Shown: positions 42,901 through 51,355 of the stretch, one piece after another
Position numbering within the stretch: the stretch's first letter is position 1
Layout of the letters: every line of letters starts with the position of its first letter
The notes under the pieces: generated by a model
What the model was told of the DNA's origin: nothing
Database searches by the model: none
Seen by the model: only the letters and a program-made list of their open reading frames with translations
Position numbers and translations under genes: made by a program
Assembly (NCBI RefSeq): GCF_009801115.1
Contig: NZ_VTOL01000002.1
Location: 496,001-560,000, forward strand
From: Dyadobacter sp. 3J3
Lineage (GTDB): Bacteria; Bacteroidota; Bacteroidia; Cytophagales; Spirosomataceae
Direction: 5' to 3'
DNA length: 64,000 nucleotides

Positions 42901-44996
42901 ACAAAGTTAATATTACAGGTACGGTTGTAGATTTTGTTAGTACAACCAGTGGCGTTACAACGAGTTTGACGGAATTGAAAACGTTAACAAGTTTTACAAA
43001 AATTGGAACAGCTTCTCTACCAACCGTGACATCCGTAAAACTTCCGGTAGCAAATGTTTCTGACTTGGAACGCTACGAAGGAATGCTGGTAAATCTTAGT
43101 GCGACAACTGGTAATCTGGCAGTGACAGAATATTTTCAATTAGGTCGTTATGGACAAGTTGTTCTATCGGCCGATGGTGCCAGCAATCTTGCCGGAACAG
43201 ATGCCAGACTTGATCAGTTTACGCAGTTCAGCGCTCCAAGTGTGGCCGGATATTCAGCTTATCTAGCGGAAATTGCAAAACGTAAAATTATTCTTGACGA
43301 TGGTAGCGGAAAACAAAATCCTGATCCTATAATCTTTGGCCGCGGTGGAAATCCTCTTAGCGCTACAAATACATTGAGAGGTGGAGATCAGGTAACAAAC
43401 GTTACAGGTATTCTGGATGAACGTTTGGAAGGATATAGAATTCAGACTGCATCAGGAGTTAATTTTACTGCAACAAATGTTCGTCCGGTAACTCCTCCAT
43501 CAGTTGGATCAGCAACTTTGAAAGTGGGAAGTGCTAACGTACTTAACTATTTCACATCACTGGATCTTAATGCGAGCGGCACTGATTTCCGAGGTGCTAA
43601 TACAGCAGAAGAATTTACCAGACAAAAAACAAAGGTAATCAAAGCATTAACCGGTTCCGGGGCGGATGTATTGGGACTAATGGAACTGCAAAATAATGGC
43701 GCTACGCCAACAACGGCTCTCGCTGATTTAGTAGACGGTCTGAATGCAGAAGCGGGTAGTAATATTTATACGTATGTGAATCCGGGGTCAATTGCAACGG
43801 ATGCGATTACGGTTGGAATTATTTACAAAAAAGATAAAGTTGTACCTGTTGGCTCGCCAGCTACACTGACTACAAGTGCGGCATTTAATCTTGTTGGTCG
43901 TCAGCCTTTGGCGCAGACCTTTAAACAAATTTCAAATGACGAAACTTTCACAGTAGTTGTTAACCATTTCAAATCCAAAGGATCAAGTGCTGGTGCTGCC
44001 GGTGATACGGATACAAATGACGGGCAGGGAAGTTCAAACGGCACACGTACACGCCAGGCAGACGATCTGAGCGCATGGCTTGCAACAAAACCGACCGGTA
44101 CTTCTGATACTGATTATCTGATCTTGGGCGATTTGAATGCTTATGCAAAAGAAGATCCAATCACAAGATTGGCAACCGCGGGCTATAATAATTTGCTTCC
44201 GGTAACTTCTTATTCCTATGTTTTCGATGGCCAGGTTGGTTCGCTTGATCATGCACTTGCAACGGGTTCATTGCAATCACAAGTTACGGGTGCTGAAAAA
44301 TGGCATATCAACGCAGACGAACCAAGTGTACTGGATTACAATACTGAATTTAAAACTGCCAGCCAGGTTTCAAGTTTTTATAATGCAGATCAATTCCGCG
44401 CCTCTGACCATGACCCGATTATTATCGGTTTGAATCTGGCAAAACCTTTGCCTGTTAATTACATTTCTTTCACAGGACAATCGGTTGATCAGGCAGCAGT
44501 ACTGAAATGGGAAACTGCAAACGAGAAGGATAATGCTGGATTTGATGTATTGAAAAGTACAACCGGAAACGTTTTTGAAAAAATTGCTTACGTGGTAGGA
44601 AACGTCACAACGTCTGCCAAATCTGCTTACCAATTTACTGATTCAGAAGTAAAAGCAGGTCAGATTTATTATTATCGTTTGGAGCAACTTGACCTTGATG
44701 GAACGACTGACTTGTCAAGAATTATTGGCGTTTCTGTTAAAGGATTATCACAGGCAGCTTTTGTTTATCCGAATCCAAATAATGGAGTTTTCTCAGTAAC
44801 AGCTACTAATGCTGCAAATACCTCTGTGAGATTATTTAATAATTTCGGCGTCGAAATTAAAGTGAATGCACAAAAAACAGAAAGCCAGGAAACATTGATT
44901 ATTCAACCTGCTTCAACCCTATCTTCGGGTGTGTATTTTCTTCAATTGCAAACCAATGGCGACGAGAATAAATCGCTTAAAGTAGTTGTAAAATAA
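39948..44996 (+). CDS. Type IX-secreted multidomain protein: Calx-beta, DUF3616 and ExeM/NucH-like endonuclease
   Basis: A 1,682-residue cell-surface or secreted protein. The signal peptide is cut near residue 40 (DLRAQA). Domains in order: an unassigned beta-rich part (41-315); a Calx-beta repeat (about 318-431: NPTSGSEANQT, ITDNDG); a cadherin-like segment (to about 560); DUF3616 (about 563-895: IDNRIFWLGSHG, FNIEGLTVAPDG); an OB-like ExeM region (about 905-1175); and an endonuclease/exonuclease/phosphatase domain (about 1188-1490) with catalytic MELQN, LGDLNAY and SDHDP. A beta linker and a type IX sorting domain (about 1600-1682) ending in SLKVVVK follow. The nuclease probably degrades extracellular DNA for phosphate or nucleotides; this is inferred from ExeM/NucH relatives. 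Confidence 0.9.
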   Translation: MKRIFTKENGIDARSLKKAVRHVLLICLLSSSFLIDLRAQAVTQTGFTSVITPQYMSSGTSTRLPVMFRATVTGLTASTVYRYFTGGAITTDFGGTNPGAGNPLMISANGATYTYSTGASTGTAGNYETFTTDGSGNYTGWFGFVNTGNARFTAGNDIYPVIVIASSTGTILSRNVLDVSIKVLGYSATSAATNGSFLKETSSATAKNLVAIYDNIAGTGRPLFVSPVESIGVTIGSVTSGYLTTAGSWNAIIPNILPNGVRRIEQRSVTTGNVVGCATDDDGVWTTGSVNTVNPASGTTAITISGTDAPLTSCGPTLPAVTLSVNPTSGSEANQTVITVTATSSVPVSGDQTVSLAVTGTGITSSDYTLSSPTITILSGQTSGTATFTITDDSDDEGTETAILTISNPSSGVTLGSTVSQNITITDNDGAPNANAPVILADNETVLDAEKTTAYLSIPDNSPVATPAAFLSGVMSDPTDPAATIGIEFNISDVETAAASLVVTASSSNTAVVTNANLVVTGTGNSRNVKIIPVGAGYSDITVTVSDGSLTDSYVIKYAASAASGTPSTTRFLTQVSDASTAQAIDDNYVLVGDDENQVLRLYNRTNSGLPVNGFDYTSSLGLTDLSGGLPREVDIESSVKIDNRIFWLGSHGNSSEGKNRPNRSRLFATDISGTGASATLSYVGRYDGLKTDLLAWDTSNGNILGLTASAATGKMPEDPALDGFNIEGLTVAPDGTTGYIAFRGPIEPVSSRNSALIIPWTNMTTLVTGNPTTGPATFGTPIQLDLGGRGIREIKKNTSGQYLIIAGPSDGATGVAPKDFRLYTWTGIDSDAPVLRSANLNALNTNGSFESIVDMPANLTSTSQIQLLVDNGDAVFYGDGTVAKDLAQNNFKKFRSEIVTLGTTPLVATLIHDIQGSGSAAALTGVQTIEGIVTRTFLGTNGLSGFYVQEEDADADANPATSEGIFVYNLAADPTGLVTPVEGDKVNITGTVVDFVSTTSGVTTSLTELKTLTSFTKIGTASLPTVTSVKLPVANVSDLERYEGMLVNLSATTGNLAVTEYFQLGRYGQVVLSADGASNLAGTDARLDQFTQFSAPSVAGYSAYLAEIAKRKIILDDGSGKQNPDPIIFGRGGNPLSATNTLRGGDQVTNVTGILDERLEGYRIQTASGVNFTATNVRPVTPPSVGSATLKVGSANVLNYFTSLDLNASGTDFRGANTAEEFTRQKTKVIKALTGSGADVLGLMELQNNGATPTTALADLVDGLNAEAGSNIYTYVNPGSIATDAITVGIIYKKDKVVPVGSPATLTTSAAFNLVGRQPLAQTFKQISNDETFTVVVNHFKSKGSSAGAAGDTDTNDGQGSSNGTRTRQADDLSAWLATKPTGTSDTDYLILGDLNAYAKEDPITRLATAGYNNLLPVTSYSYVFDGQVGSLDHALATGSLQSQVTGAEKWHINADEPSVLDYNTEFKTASQVSSFYNADQFRASDHDPIIIGLNLAKPLPVNYISFTGQSVDQAAVLKWETANEKDNAGFDVLKSTTGNVFEKIAYVVGNVTTSAKSAYQFTDSEVKAGQIYYYRLEQLDLDGTTDLSRIIGVSVKGLSQAAFVYPNPNNGVFSVTATNAANTSVRLFNNFGVEIKVNAQKTESQETLIIQPASTLSSGVYFLQLQTNGDENKSLKVVVK

Positions 44997-45013
44997 GGAT
45001 ACTTGGTTATCAG

Positions 45014-45055
45014 AAAAGCCGGTTGAATCATCAGAAAATGATTCAACCGGCTTTT
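45014..45055. terminator. Perfect 18-base hairpin terminator
   Basis: Arms 45014-45031 and 45038-45055 are exactly complementary with a 6-base loop. The right arm ends in TTTTT on the plus strand and the left arm supplies T on the minus strand. It separates the giant nuclease gene from the convergent Rpn gene. Confidence 0.92.
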
Positions 45056-45077
45056 TCGCATTCAAAATCTTTATAAT

Positions 45078-45998
45078 TTATATATTCAGGTTCTTCATTA
45101 CATTTAAAACAAAACTCTCCGAAACCTCAGTAAAACCGGCTATTTCCTGAGTAGTAAATCTCTTTGCAAGAAGCATATTTTTAACCACGTTAACCTGATT
45201 GGCCTCTTTACCTTTTTTGTTTCCCTCAGCAATTCCTTCCTGAATTCCTTCTTTCTTAGCCCGCTCAAGCACCATTTCTCTTATGCCCATATTTCGTTTA
45301 TTTTCAGTTAATTCTTCAATAACCTTATCAAATTTAATACTAAATTCCGAATCTGCAAACCTTACATATTGATGTAAAAAGATTAACAAGTCATCGATTT
45401 TTTTCTTTTCAATTTTCCTTTTCAACAAATTCTTTGCCAATAAATATTTTAGATTGAAAAGACTTTCATCGTTCAGTTTCTTCCTTTTTAGTGCAAGGAG
45501 TATTGTTAGAATTACGATCGCAAATGGATTATGGTTTTGAGCGAGAAACTCCTCATTTTGATCTATTATTTTATATGTATTGAAGGAAAAGGTATTTTTT
45601 GTTCCAAGAAATTTATACTCAAAAACCGAAGGACGGTATTTTTTATTTCTGTCTGTAAAAATAGCGATTGCCGTTACTGGCCTACCATATTTATCCAGGA
45701 TACGATAAAAATATGTAAACATCCTTTTTGCAAAATCCTTATCATTATATCCCTGAACTTCAATGTGAACCAGAACCCATTCCTCCTTCCCGGTTTTTGT
45801 AAATACTTTAACCAGTTTATCTACAAATTTTGGTGCATCGAGTTCTTCTGACGGAAATAGCTGTTCCAGTTCTTTGTCCAAAAACTCAAATCCCTTTTCA
45901 ATATCAAGTAATTTATCAGCGTCCTGAAAAAAGAATCTTAAGAAATCCGGACACAGATTTTCAAGAATCCCTTTCCAAAGTGTATCATCTCTATTCAT
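45078..45998 (-). CDS. Rpn/YhgA-like PD-(D/E)XK nuclease family protein
   Basis: A 306-residue protein of the recombination-promoting nuclease (Rpn) / transposase_31-like group. The N-terminus contains PDFLRFFFQDADKLLDIEKGFEFLDKELEQLF. The PD-(D/E)XK core shows VKVFTKTGKEEWVLVHIEVQGYNDKDFAKRMFTYFYRIL, with Glu-x-Gln as the catalytic pair. Then comes AIAIFTDRNKKYRPSVF. The C-terminal third is Lys/Glu/Gly-rich (KKEGIQEGIAEGNKKGKEA) and ends in a small helix-turn-helix-like segment, typical of these proteins. Despite the transposase label no terminal repeats were seen, so it is not treated as a mobile element. It is a single gene with its own terminator. Confidence 0.85.
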   Translation of the reverse strand: MNRDDTLWKGILENLCPDFLRFFFQDADKLLDIEKGFEFLDKELEQLFPSEELDAPKFVDKLVKVFTKTGKEEWVLVHIEVQGYNDKDFAKRMFTYFYRILDKYGRPVTAIAIFTDRNKKYRPSVFEYKFLGTKNTFSFNTYKIIDQNEEFLAQNHNPFAIVILTILLALKRKKLNDESLFNLKYLLAKNLLKRKIEKKKIDDLLIFLHQYVRFADSEFSIKFDKVIEELTENKRNMGIREMVLERAKKEGIQEGIAEGNKKGKEANQVNVVKNMLLAKRFTTQEIAGFTEVSESFVLNVMKNLNI

Positions 45999-46330
45999 TT
46001 TTCTTTAAAATAGAATAAGTGTGTGCGTAAACTCTTAAACGTGAAAATCTTTGAAAAGTCATTGTACGAGTGTAACTATCTATAATTTTTACATTCAATT
46101 CATTAAATGATTTCTTTATTAATTGCTGAATTGAAATTTCATCCTCAATGAAGCCCTTTGTAGACGCAGCTGTTTTTCAACAAAAACAGTTTAAGGAGGA
46201 TGGCTCAGAGAAATCAAAAAAGATTAGAAATAATTTGCAATGGATGCAATCAATGCTGCCCCAAAATTAATAATACAGGAATTGCCAGTAGAGAATTACC
46301 AAACACAACATGTTGAACAGTAATTAAGTT
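45999..46330. other. Intergenic region upstream of the Rpn gene
   Basis: It contains no gene that I can support with confidence. It includes a 40-codon open frame (listed separately) and a GCAATGGATGCAAT sequence at 46237-46250 that also occurs at 28277-28290. The Rpn promoter must lie at the left end. Confidence 0.4.
46148..46270 (+). CDS. Possible 40-residue small open reading frame
   Basis: An ATG at 46148 opens a 40-codon frame ending in TAA. The product would be soluble and charged (KQFKEDGSEKSKKIRNN, ending WMQSMLPQN). There is no good ribosome-binding site and no recognised relative. An overlapping 38-codon frame at 46200 follows an AAGGAGG sequence with no spacer. Either may be chance; I give this low weight. 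Confidence 0.18.
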   Translation: MKPFVDAAVFQQKQFKEDGSEKSKKIRNNLQWMQSMLPQN

Positions 46331-46387
46331 AAAAGCCTGGATTATTTTCAAATACAAACACTGTATTTAAAAATAATCCAGGCTTTT
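46331..46387. terminator. Perfect 18-base hairpin terminator after the DUF1501 gene
   Basis: Arms 46331-46348 and 46370-46387 are exactly complementary around a 21-base loop that itself contains an AATAC/GTATT pair. It lies just after the stop codon of the minus-strand DUF1501 gene. Confidence 0.88.
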
Positions 46388-46414
46388 GAATCTTGTTTCA
46401 AAAACTAAAATTTT

Positions 46415-47836
46415 CTAAGTCAGCAGATCCATAACCGCTTTTCCTTTTCCATCAGGAGTTGTGTAAAAGGGGCGTTTTTCTACTTCATACTGAGTATCTT
46501 CTGCTATACCGAGTGCATGATAAATCGTTTGATGTACGGCGTCTATTTTTATGGGATTTTCAATGGTTTTGCATGGTCGTTCATCAGCTGTTTTACCATA
46601 AACAAAACCTTTTTTTATTCCTCCGCCAAACATCAGCATAGAACCTGCATCGGTGAAATGACGATGCATACCATAAAATTTCATATCCGAAAGTACATCA
46701 GGCTGTGCAACCTGCTCCTTAACTTTCAAGTCCGGACTTCCTTCCACCATGATATCTCTGCTAAATTCACTTGCCAAAACAACCATCGTTCTGTCAAGCA
46801 ATCCCTGTTTGTCAAGATCTTTGATCAGCTGGGCAATCGGACCGTCGATTTGTTTTTTCATTTCAACAAGGCGGGTATTACCATTTTCATGCGTATCCCA
46901 ACCTTTAAATGGCTCATATTCAGTAGTTACACTAATAAATCGGGCACCTTGTTCTGTTAATCTCCTGGCCAGAAGACAACCCAGCCCAAATTTGCCGGTG
47001 TTATAAATATTGTAACTTTCTTTCGGTTCCGTACTCAGGTCAAATGCTTTTGATTCCGGAGAATTCAACAAAGCATAGGCTTGCTCCATAGAACGTTTCA
47101 ACGATTCCCGTTGATAATCACTGCCAAACTCCCCTACGGGACTATTACTGATCAGTTCGTTATAAAGCTGATTTCTTCTTTCAAAACGTTTGGCATCCAT
47201 ACCCACCGGAGGCCGCACACTGTCCAATCCCTGACTGGGATCCGGAATGAAAAATGGCCCAAACTCATTACCAAGAAAACCAGCCGTATGAAAAGCTTTC
47301 AACTCTTCTCCTTCGCCCAAAGTAAAACGTTGGCCAATGTCAATAAAAGCAGGAATTACCGGATTTTTCGGCCCCAACTCCTTTGCAATCCATGAGCCCA
47401 AATGTGGCGCAGCAACGGTTTGCGGCGGTTCATAGCAGGTATGCCAGTGATATTGATGGCGTGAATGCAGAATATGCCCCATATCCGCAGCGGTGTAGGA
47501 ACGGATTAAAGTCCCTTTGTCCATTACTTTTCCAATGGATTGCAAGCCGTCCGAAAAATGAATTCCGTCCAGTGCTGTCGGCATTGATTTAAACGTACTC
47601 AAAACCCGATTCCCTTCCATACCCGTTTTATAAGGTGTAAAAAGTTTGGGGTCAAAGGTTTCGGTATGTGCCATTCCGCCAGCCATCCAAAGCAAGATAA
47701 CAGTGTCAGCCGTGGAATTTACTCCGGGTTTACAGCCTGTCAAAACATTCGCCAATGGCGAACCGGCAGCTAATGCGGCTAACGTCGCAGCGCTGGTTCT
47801 TTGCAGGAATTCTCTTCTGTTCCAGGTGGATTTCAT
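46415..47836 (-). CDS. DUF1501 domain protein (exported, sulfatase-like fold)
   Basis: A 473-residue protein of the DUF1501 family, widespread in Planctomycetes and Bacteroidota and structurally related to alkaline phosphatase or sulfatase. The N-terminus has a twin-arginine-type signal (RREFLQRTSAATLAALAAG), so folded export is likely. Family features include LLWMAGGMAHTETFDPKL, DKGTLIRSYTAADMGHILHSRHQYHWH, ARFISVTTEYEPFKGWDTHENG, TMVVLASEFSRD, YGMHRHFTDAGSMLMFGGGIKKGFVYGKT and the C-terminal AVHQTIYHALGI. The substrate is unknown. It is encoded 105 bases after the DUF1549/DUF1553 gene, the usual partner, and probably shares its transcript. Confidence 0.9.
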   Translation of the reverse strand: MKSTWNRREFLQRTSAATLAALAAGSPLANVLTGCKPGVNSTADTVILLWMAGGMAHTETFDPKLFTPYKTGMEGNRVLSTFKSMPTALDGIHFSDGLQSIGKVMDKGTLIRSYTAADMGHILHSRHQYHWHTCYEPPQTVAAPHLGSWIAKELGPKNPVIPAFIDIGQRFTLGEGEELKAFHTAGFLGNEFGPFFIPDPSQGLDSVRPPVGMDAKRFERRNQLYNELISNSPVGEFGSDYQRESLKRSMEQAYALLNSPESKAFDLSTEPKESYNIYNTGKFGLGCLLARRLTEQGARFISVTTEYEPFKGWDTHENGNTRLVEMKKQIDGPIAQLIKDLDKQGLLDRTMVVLASEFSRDIMVEGSPDLKVKEQVAQPDVLSDMKFYGMHRHFTDAGSMLMFGGGIKKGFVYGKTADERPCKTIENPIKIDAVHQTIYHALGIAEDTQYEVEKRPFYTTPDGKGKAVMDLLT

Positions 47837-47941
47837 TTTTAGGATTTAGCTTTTAGCGCTTGGGCATTAGCCATACGCGTCCGTGTTATTAACGACATTT
47901 GTTCAAATAATTATATCTATTTCCAGACAAGTAATATGATA

Positions 47942-50296
47942 TCAATAAATTAACTGAAACTCCGGTACAAGTGCCAGCGCCCAGACGAGATCCTGAATCC
48001 CCTCTTCACTTGGTTTCGAACCGAGGATTTTCCGGGCCGCCACCAATTCCTTTGGTACGGGATTTCTTCCCAGTGCACGTTTGTAAAGTTCAGTTATTAG
48101 TGTATCCGTTGTAGGATATTTTACAATCCATTCTTTCGCCCCACTTTTCAATGTCTGGGTAAATTTATTGCCATTTGTAAGTTCCAGTGCCTGTAACAAA
48201 TTTGCCTGAGATGTTCGGCTTGTACTAACCGTTTCACGGTTTGGCCTTCCCAAGGAGGTCAGAAAAGGATCATTTTTCACGAGTGCCGCTCTGGCAAATG
48301 AAACTTTTGTTTTTATTTTTTCAGGTAAAAGATTGAAAACAATCGCAGAATCCGGATACATTGGCTTGAAAGAAGTACTTATGGCATCTGTGAATTGCTC
48401 CGCTGTCAACCGTCTTCTCACCATTCCGGTGAATTTATAGCTGTTAGCCATAATATCTCCTGGCTCTTTCACCGAAGACGAAGGAAGCTGGTAGGTTTTT
48501 GAAGTCACGACAGCGAAAATCAGTTTCTTCATATCATACCCGTTTTTCTCGAAATCAGAAGCAAGCCAGTCGAGCAAATCTTCGCTCCAGGGCATATTAT
48601 CCATCATATCAACCGGTTCAACAATTCCCCGGCCTAAAAGTTGCGCCCAGATTCGGTTCACAACGGTTCGGTAAAGTCGTCCGTCTTTTGGTTGTATAAG
48701 GTAATCAGCCAATTGTCTTAAACGCTTTTCGGTTGTAGCATTTATCGTAATTTCTCCCAGTTCAGGATATAGAATTTTAGTGCCTGCTATTTTCCCGGTT
48801 GGTTTATCACAACGATTTATTTCTAATAAAGTGTCTGCGAAAATATTGGCAAAGGCGTAAGAGTCAGCCAGTTTCCAGTCACTGATAAAGCTGTCGTGAC
48901 AGGACGCACATTTTAAATTCAACCCAAGCAAAACCTGAGATACATTTTGCGCAGCCTGCATTTCTGTACGCTGGCTTGAATTAATCGTTCCCCGCCATTT
49001 TATTCCCTTAATAAAACCTTCCGAACCTTTCACCGGACTAATCAATTCTTTTACAAACCAGTTATAAGGCTTATTTACCTCCAGAGAAGTATAAAGCCAT
49101 TTTGTAATATCAAATCGGCCACCGGTTATATACCCTGTTCCTGTATAATCATTTCTGAGCGCATCATTCCAAAACGACAGCCAGTGCTGGGCATAATCAT
49201 CATTCCTACTCAACAATTCTTTTGCCAATGCAGCTCTTTTATCCGGATTTTTATCCACAACAAAAGCTTCAACTTTTTCCGTCGGAGGAAGTAATCCGAT
49301 GATATCAAGGTATACACGACGAATATAAATCCGGTCGTTTACAACCGGTTTCCATTCAATTTTATTTTTTTGAAAATACACATTTACAAAACGGTCAATA
49401 GGCTGGACGATATCACCACTTTCGGCAGGAAGTGCAGGTAAACGGGGTTCGAGAGCCGCCACGCGGTAAATGCTTTTTTCTTTTCCGTCAGGCCAAAGAG
49501 CACCCTTTTCTATCCAGAATTTGAGTACTGTAACTTCCTTTTCTGTCAGTCTTTTTCCTTTGGTTGGCATAGCTTCTTTATCTCCGGACGGCAAAGATAT
49601 TCTACGGATCAACTCACTTTTATCGGGATGATTTGGAATAACCACAACGCCATCTTCGCCGCCTTTCATAATTCCATCCTTGCTGTCTAGCCTCAAATCT
49701 CCTTTTACTTTTTGCTCGCCGTGGCAGCTATAACAATTGTGAGCAAGAATTGTCCTGACCTCAACATTGAGTTCCTGAACCTGCTGGGGATTTAGCGCAC
49801 CGTTATTTGTTAAAACGAAATCAGCTTCCTGAGCATCCGGTTTTTCAGGTTTCGAAAAGGGAAGTACGCTCGAAAGATAGTCATCACCGTGTGTAAGCAT
49901 CGCTCCGTAATGACCAGCAAAGGAAACTCCAAAAACAGTCAGAAAGAGGAATGAGCGAAAAGCTGCAATTTTATTATACCGGATAAAAAAAGCAGTAACC
50001 ACAGAAAATAGCATCGTAGCGATACCAGACCAACGGTGAATTTCCAGGCTATCTCCGCCATATTCTCCTTCGCTGGCCAAAAGCCATCCAAATATCACCG
50101 CTAGTACAGCACTTCCCGCTCCTGCCAAAACGAGAATATTGATTGCATATTTTAATTTTCCACTTTTACCACGCCAGTCTATTATTTCAAATATCAGTGC
50201 AATACAAAGTAAACCAACAGGAAAATGAACCATGAGCGGGTGCAACCTGCCAAAAAATTGCCAGAGCCAGAAAGTTTCAGTAGTTTGAAGTAACAC
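47942..50296 (-). CDS. PSCyt1/DUF1549/DUF1553 c-type cytochrome protein with N-terminal DUF2231-like membrane domain
   Basis: A 784-residue protein. Four helices at the N-terminus (about residues 10-135: MVHFPVGLLCIALIFEIIDW) form a DUF2231-like membrane part. A planctomycete-type cytochrome c segment with haem motif CYSCHG follows (about 195), its axial Met possibly in EAMPTKGKRLTE. Then come DUF1549 (about 300-480) and DUF1553 (about 530-770), with an additional CASCHD motif inside DUF1549. It is co-oriented with the DUF1501 gene; the pair is a recurrent unit whose function is unproven, possibly periplasmic oxidation of sugars or sulfated compounds. It appears full length. Confidence 0.88.
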   Translation of the reverse strand: MLLQTTETFWLWQFFGRLHPLMVHFPVGLLCIALIFEIIDWRGKSGKLKYAINILVLAGAGSAVLAVIFGWLLASEGEYGGDSLEIHRWSGIATMLFSVVTAFFIRYNKIAAFRSFLFLTVFGVSFAGHYGAMLTHGDDYLSSVLPFSKPEKPDAQEADFVLTNNGALNPQQVQELNVEVRTILAHNCYSCHGEQKVKGDLRLDSKDGIMKGGEDGVVVIPNHPDKSELIRRISLPSGDKEAMPTKGKRLTEKEVTVLKFWIEKGALWPDGKEKSIYRVAALEPRLPALPAESGDIVQPIDRFVNVYFQKNKIEWKPVVNDRIYIRRVYLDIIGLLPPTEKVEAFVVDKNPDKRAALAKELLSRNDDYAQHWLSFWNDALRNDYTGTGYITGGRFDITKWLYTSLEVNKPYNWFVKELISPVKGSEGFIKGIKWRGTINSSQRTEMQAAQNVSQVLLGLNLKCASCHDSFISDWKLADSYAFANIFADTLLEINRCDKPTGKIAGTKILYPELGEITINATTEKRLRQLADYLIQPKDGRLYRTVVNRIWAQLLGRGIVEPVDMMDNMPWSEDLLDWLASDFEKNGYDMKKLIFAVVTSKTYQLPSSSVKEPGDIMANSYKFTGMVRRRLTAEQFTDAISTSFKPMYPDSAIVFNLLPEKIKTKVSFARAALVKNDPFLTSLGRPNRETVSTSRTSQANLLQALELTNGNKFTQTLKSGAKEWIVKYPTTDTLITELYKRALGRNPVPKELVAARKILGSKPSEEGIQDLVWALALVPEFQLIY

Positions 50297-50686
50297 GATG
50301 AAAATAAGGGGTTATTAAATCATTCTTTGAGATATGAGAATAAAACGATGATTCTTTGGCATAATTAGCCAGAACTGCAATTTTAATTTCTGATTAAATA
50401 AGACGAAAGAATAAGATATTTACCCGGGGTCAGAAGTATTTCTTGAATTTTAGGGAAGTTTAATTGCCATTTGGCAAAATTGATACTGAATGATGAAGGA
50501 GATGGTGTGACCAATTTCATACCAGCCGATTTCCTAATACTTGCTTCCAGCCTGTCAATTTGTGTTGTGGTCCTAGCCCTTCAAAAAGTCAGCATAGGAA
50601 GATTCAGGCAATGGTATAACAGAATCGCCCGATGGTTATTTTTTTGCCAACCGTTCGCAACGCTTACGCTAAATCATAGTCATTTT
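50297..50686. other. Non-coding region with possible decayed sequence
   Basis: No intact gene was found. A plus-strand open frame of 103 codons (50471-50782) has mixed composition and overlaps the pseudogene next to it antisense, so I do not count it as a gene. The stretch may contain decayed 3' sequence of the metallo-hydrolase pseudogene. Confidence 0.4.
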
Positions 50687-51163
50687 TCAATCAAAATCAT
50701 TTTTATAAGCCATATGGAAATCCAGGTAATGAGCCTGCGGAAGATTATCGCCACCATAAAAGATCGTTTGATCCGCCCCTGACATCCAGAAAGTCTGATT
50801 ATAAGGAGTACGGCCACCAACCACCTCAAAAGCTATTTCGGCATACAAATTACCTTACAAGTCATTCATTATGTGAAAGTTTGGCATTGGAGATAATTGC
50901 AGCAGCAAATCGTAATTGAAAAATGGATTGCCCGTTTGCGACAACGGATATTCCAACTCCTGTTTGTTTACATAAATACCAGTATTATCTGTGCCCAAAC
51001 CACAATCCAACAGCACGATTTCATTTTTCAATTTGATCAAAAACGGACGAATATCCATTCGTATTGATCTAGAATCCATTTTATCATTCACCTTCGTTAT
51101 AAGAGTTAATCTTTTTTCTTTATTAAAGGTATAATTTCCTTCTTCTAAGGGAAATATTTCCAT
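50687..51163 (-). pseudogene. Metallo-beta-lactamase-fold hydrolase pseudogene with internal deletion and premature stop
   Basis: On the minus strand an N-terminal MBL-fold part (MEIFPLEEGNYTFNKEKR, then DIRPFLIKLKNEIVLLDCGLGTD) runs from 51163. It continues after about 85 residues into NPFFNYDLLLQLSPMPNF. A TAA at 50855-50857 interrupts the frame. Reading on in the same frame gives GNLYAEIAFEVVGGRTPYNQTFWMSG and TIFYGGDNLPQAHYLDFHMAYKNDFD, the typical C-terminal part, ending in TGA at 50687. The central segment with the HxHxDH zinc motif, normally just after the LLDTGLG strand, is absent. The gene is therefore inactivated by deletion and stop. Family members are about 260-280 residues. Confidence 0.75.
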
Positions 51164-51355
51164 GAACATTTGAACTACCCAGTATGGGTTCCACGGTTGG
51201 ATACTTATAAAAAAGGATGTTATTGCCAAGAAGTTAGCTCTCTGGCGATGATTTTTTAATGGGTTGAAATGACTTAGATTTTGAACAGGTATACTTAAAC
51301 CTTTATCGGTTGCTCCCGTAGCTTTAATAGTGGCATCAACCACAACGATGATTAA

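Noticed and set aside
45078..45998. A transposon, based on the transposase-like label of the Rpn family.
   Set aside because: No terminal inverted repeats or target duplications flank the gene. The PD-(D/E)XK proteins of this group are usually chromosomal.
50471..50782. A 103-codon plus-strand open frame.
   Set aside because: It has no recognisable family features, overlaps the MBL pseudogene on the other strand, and lacks a plausible start context.
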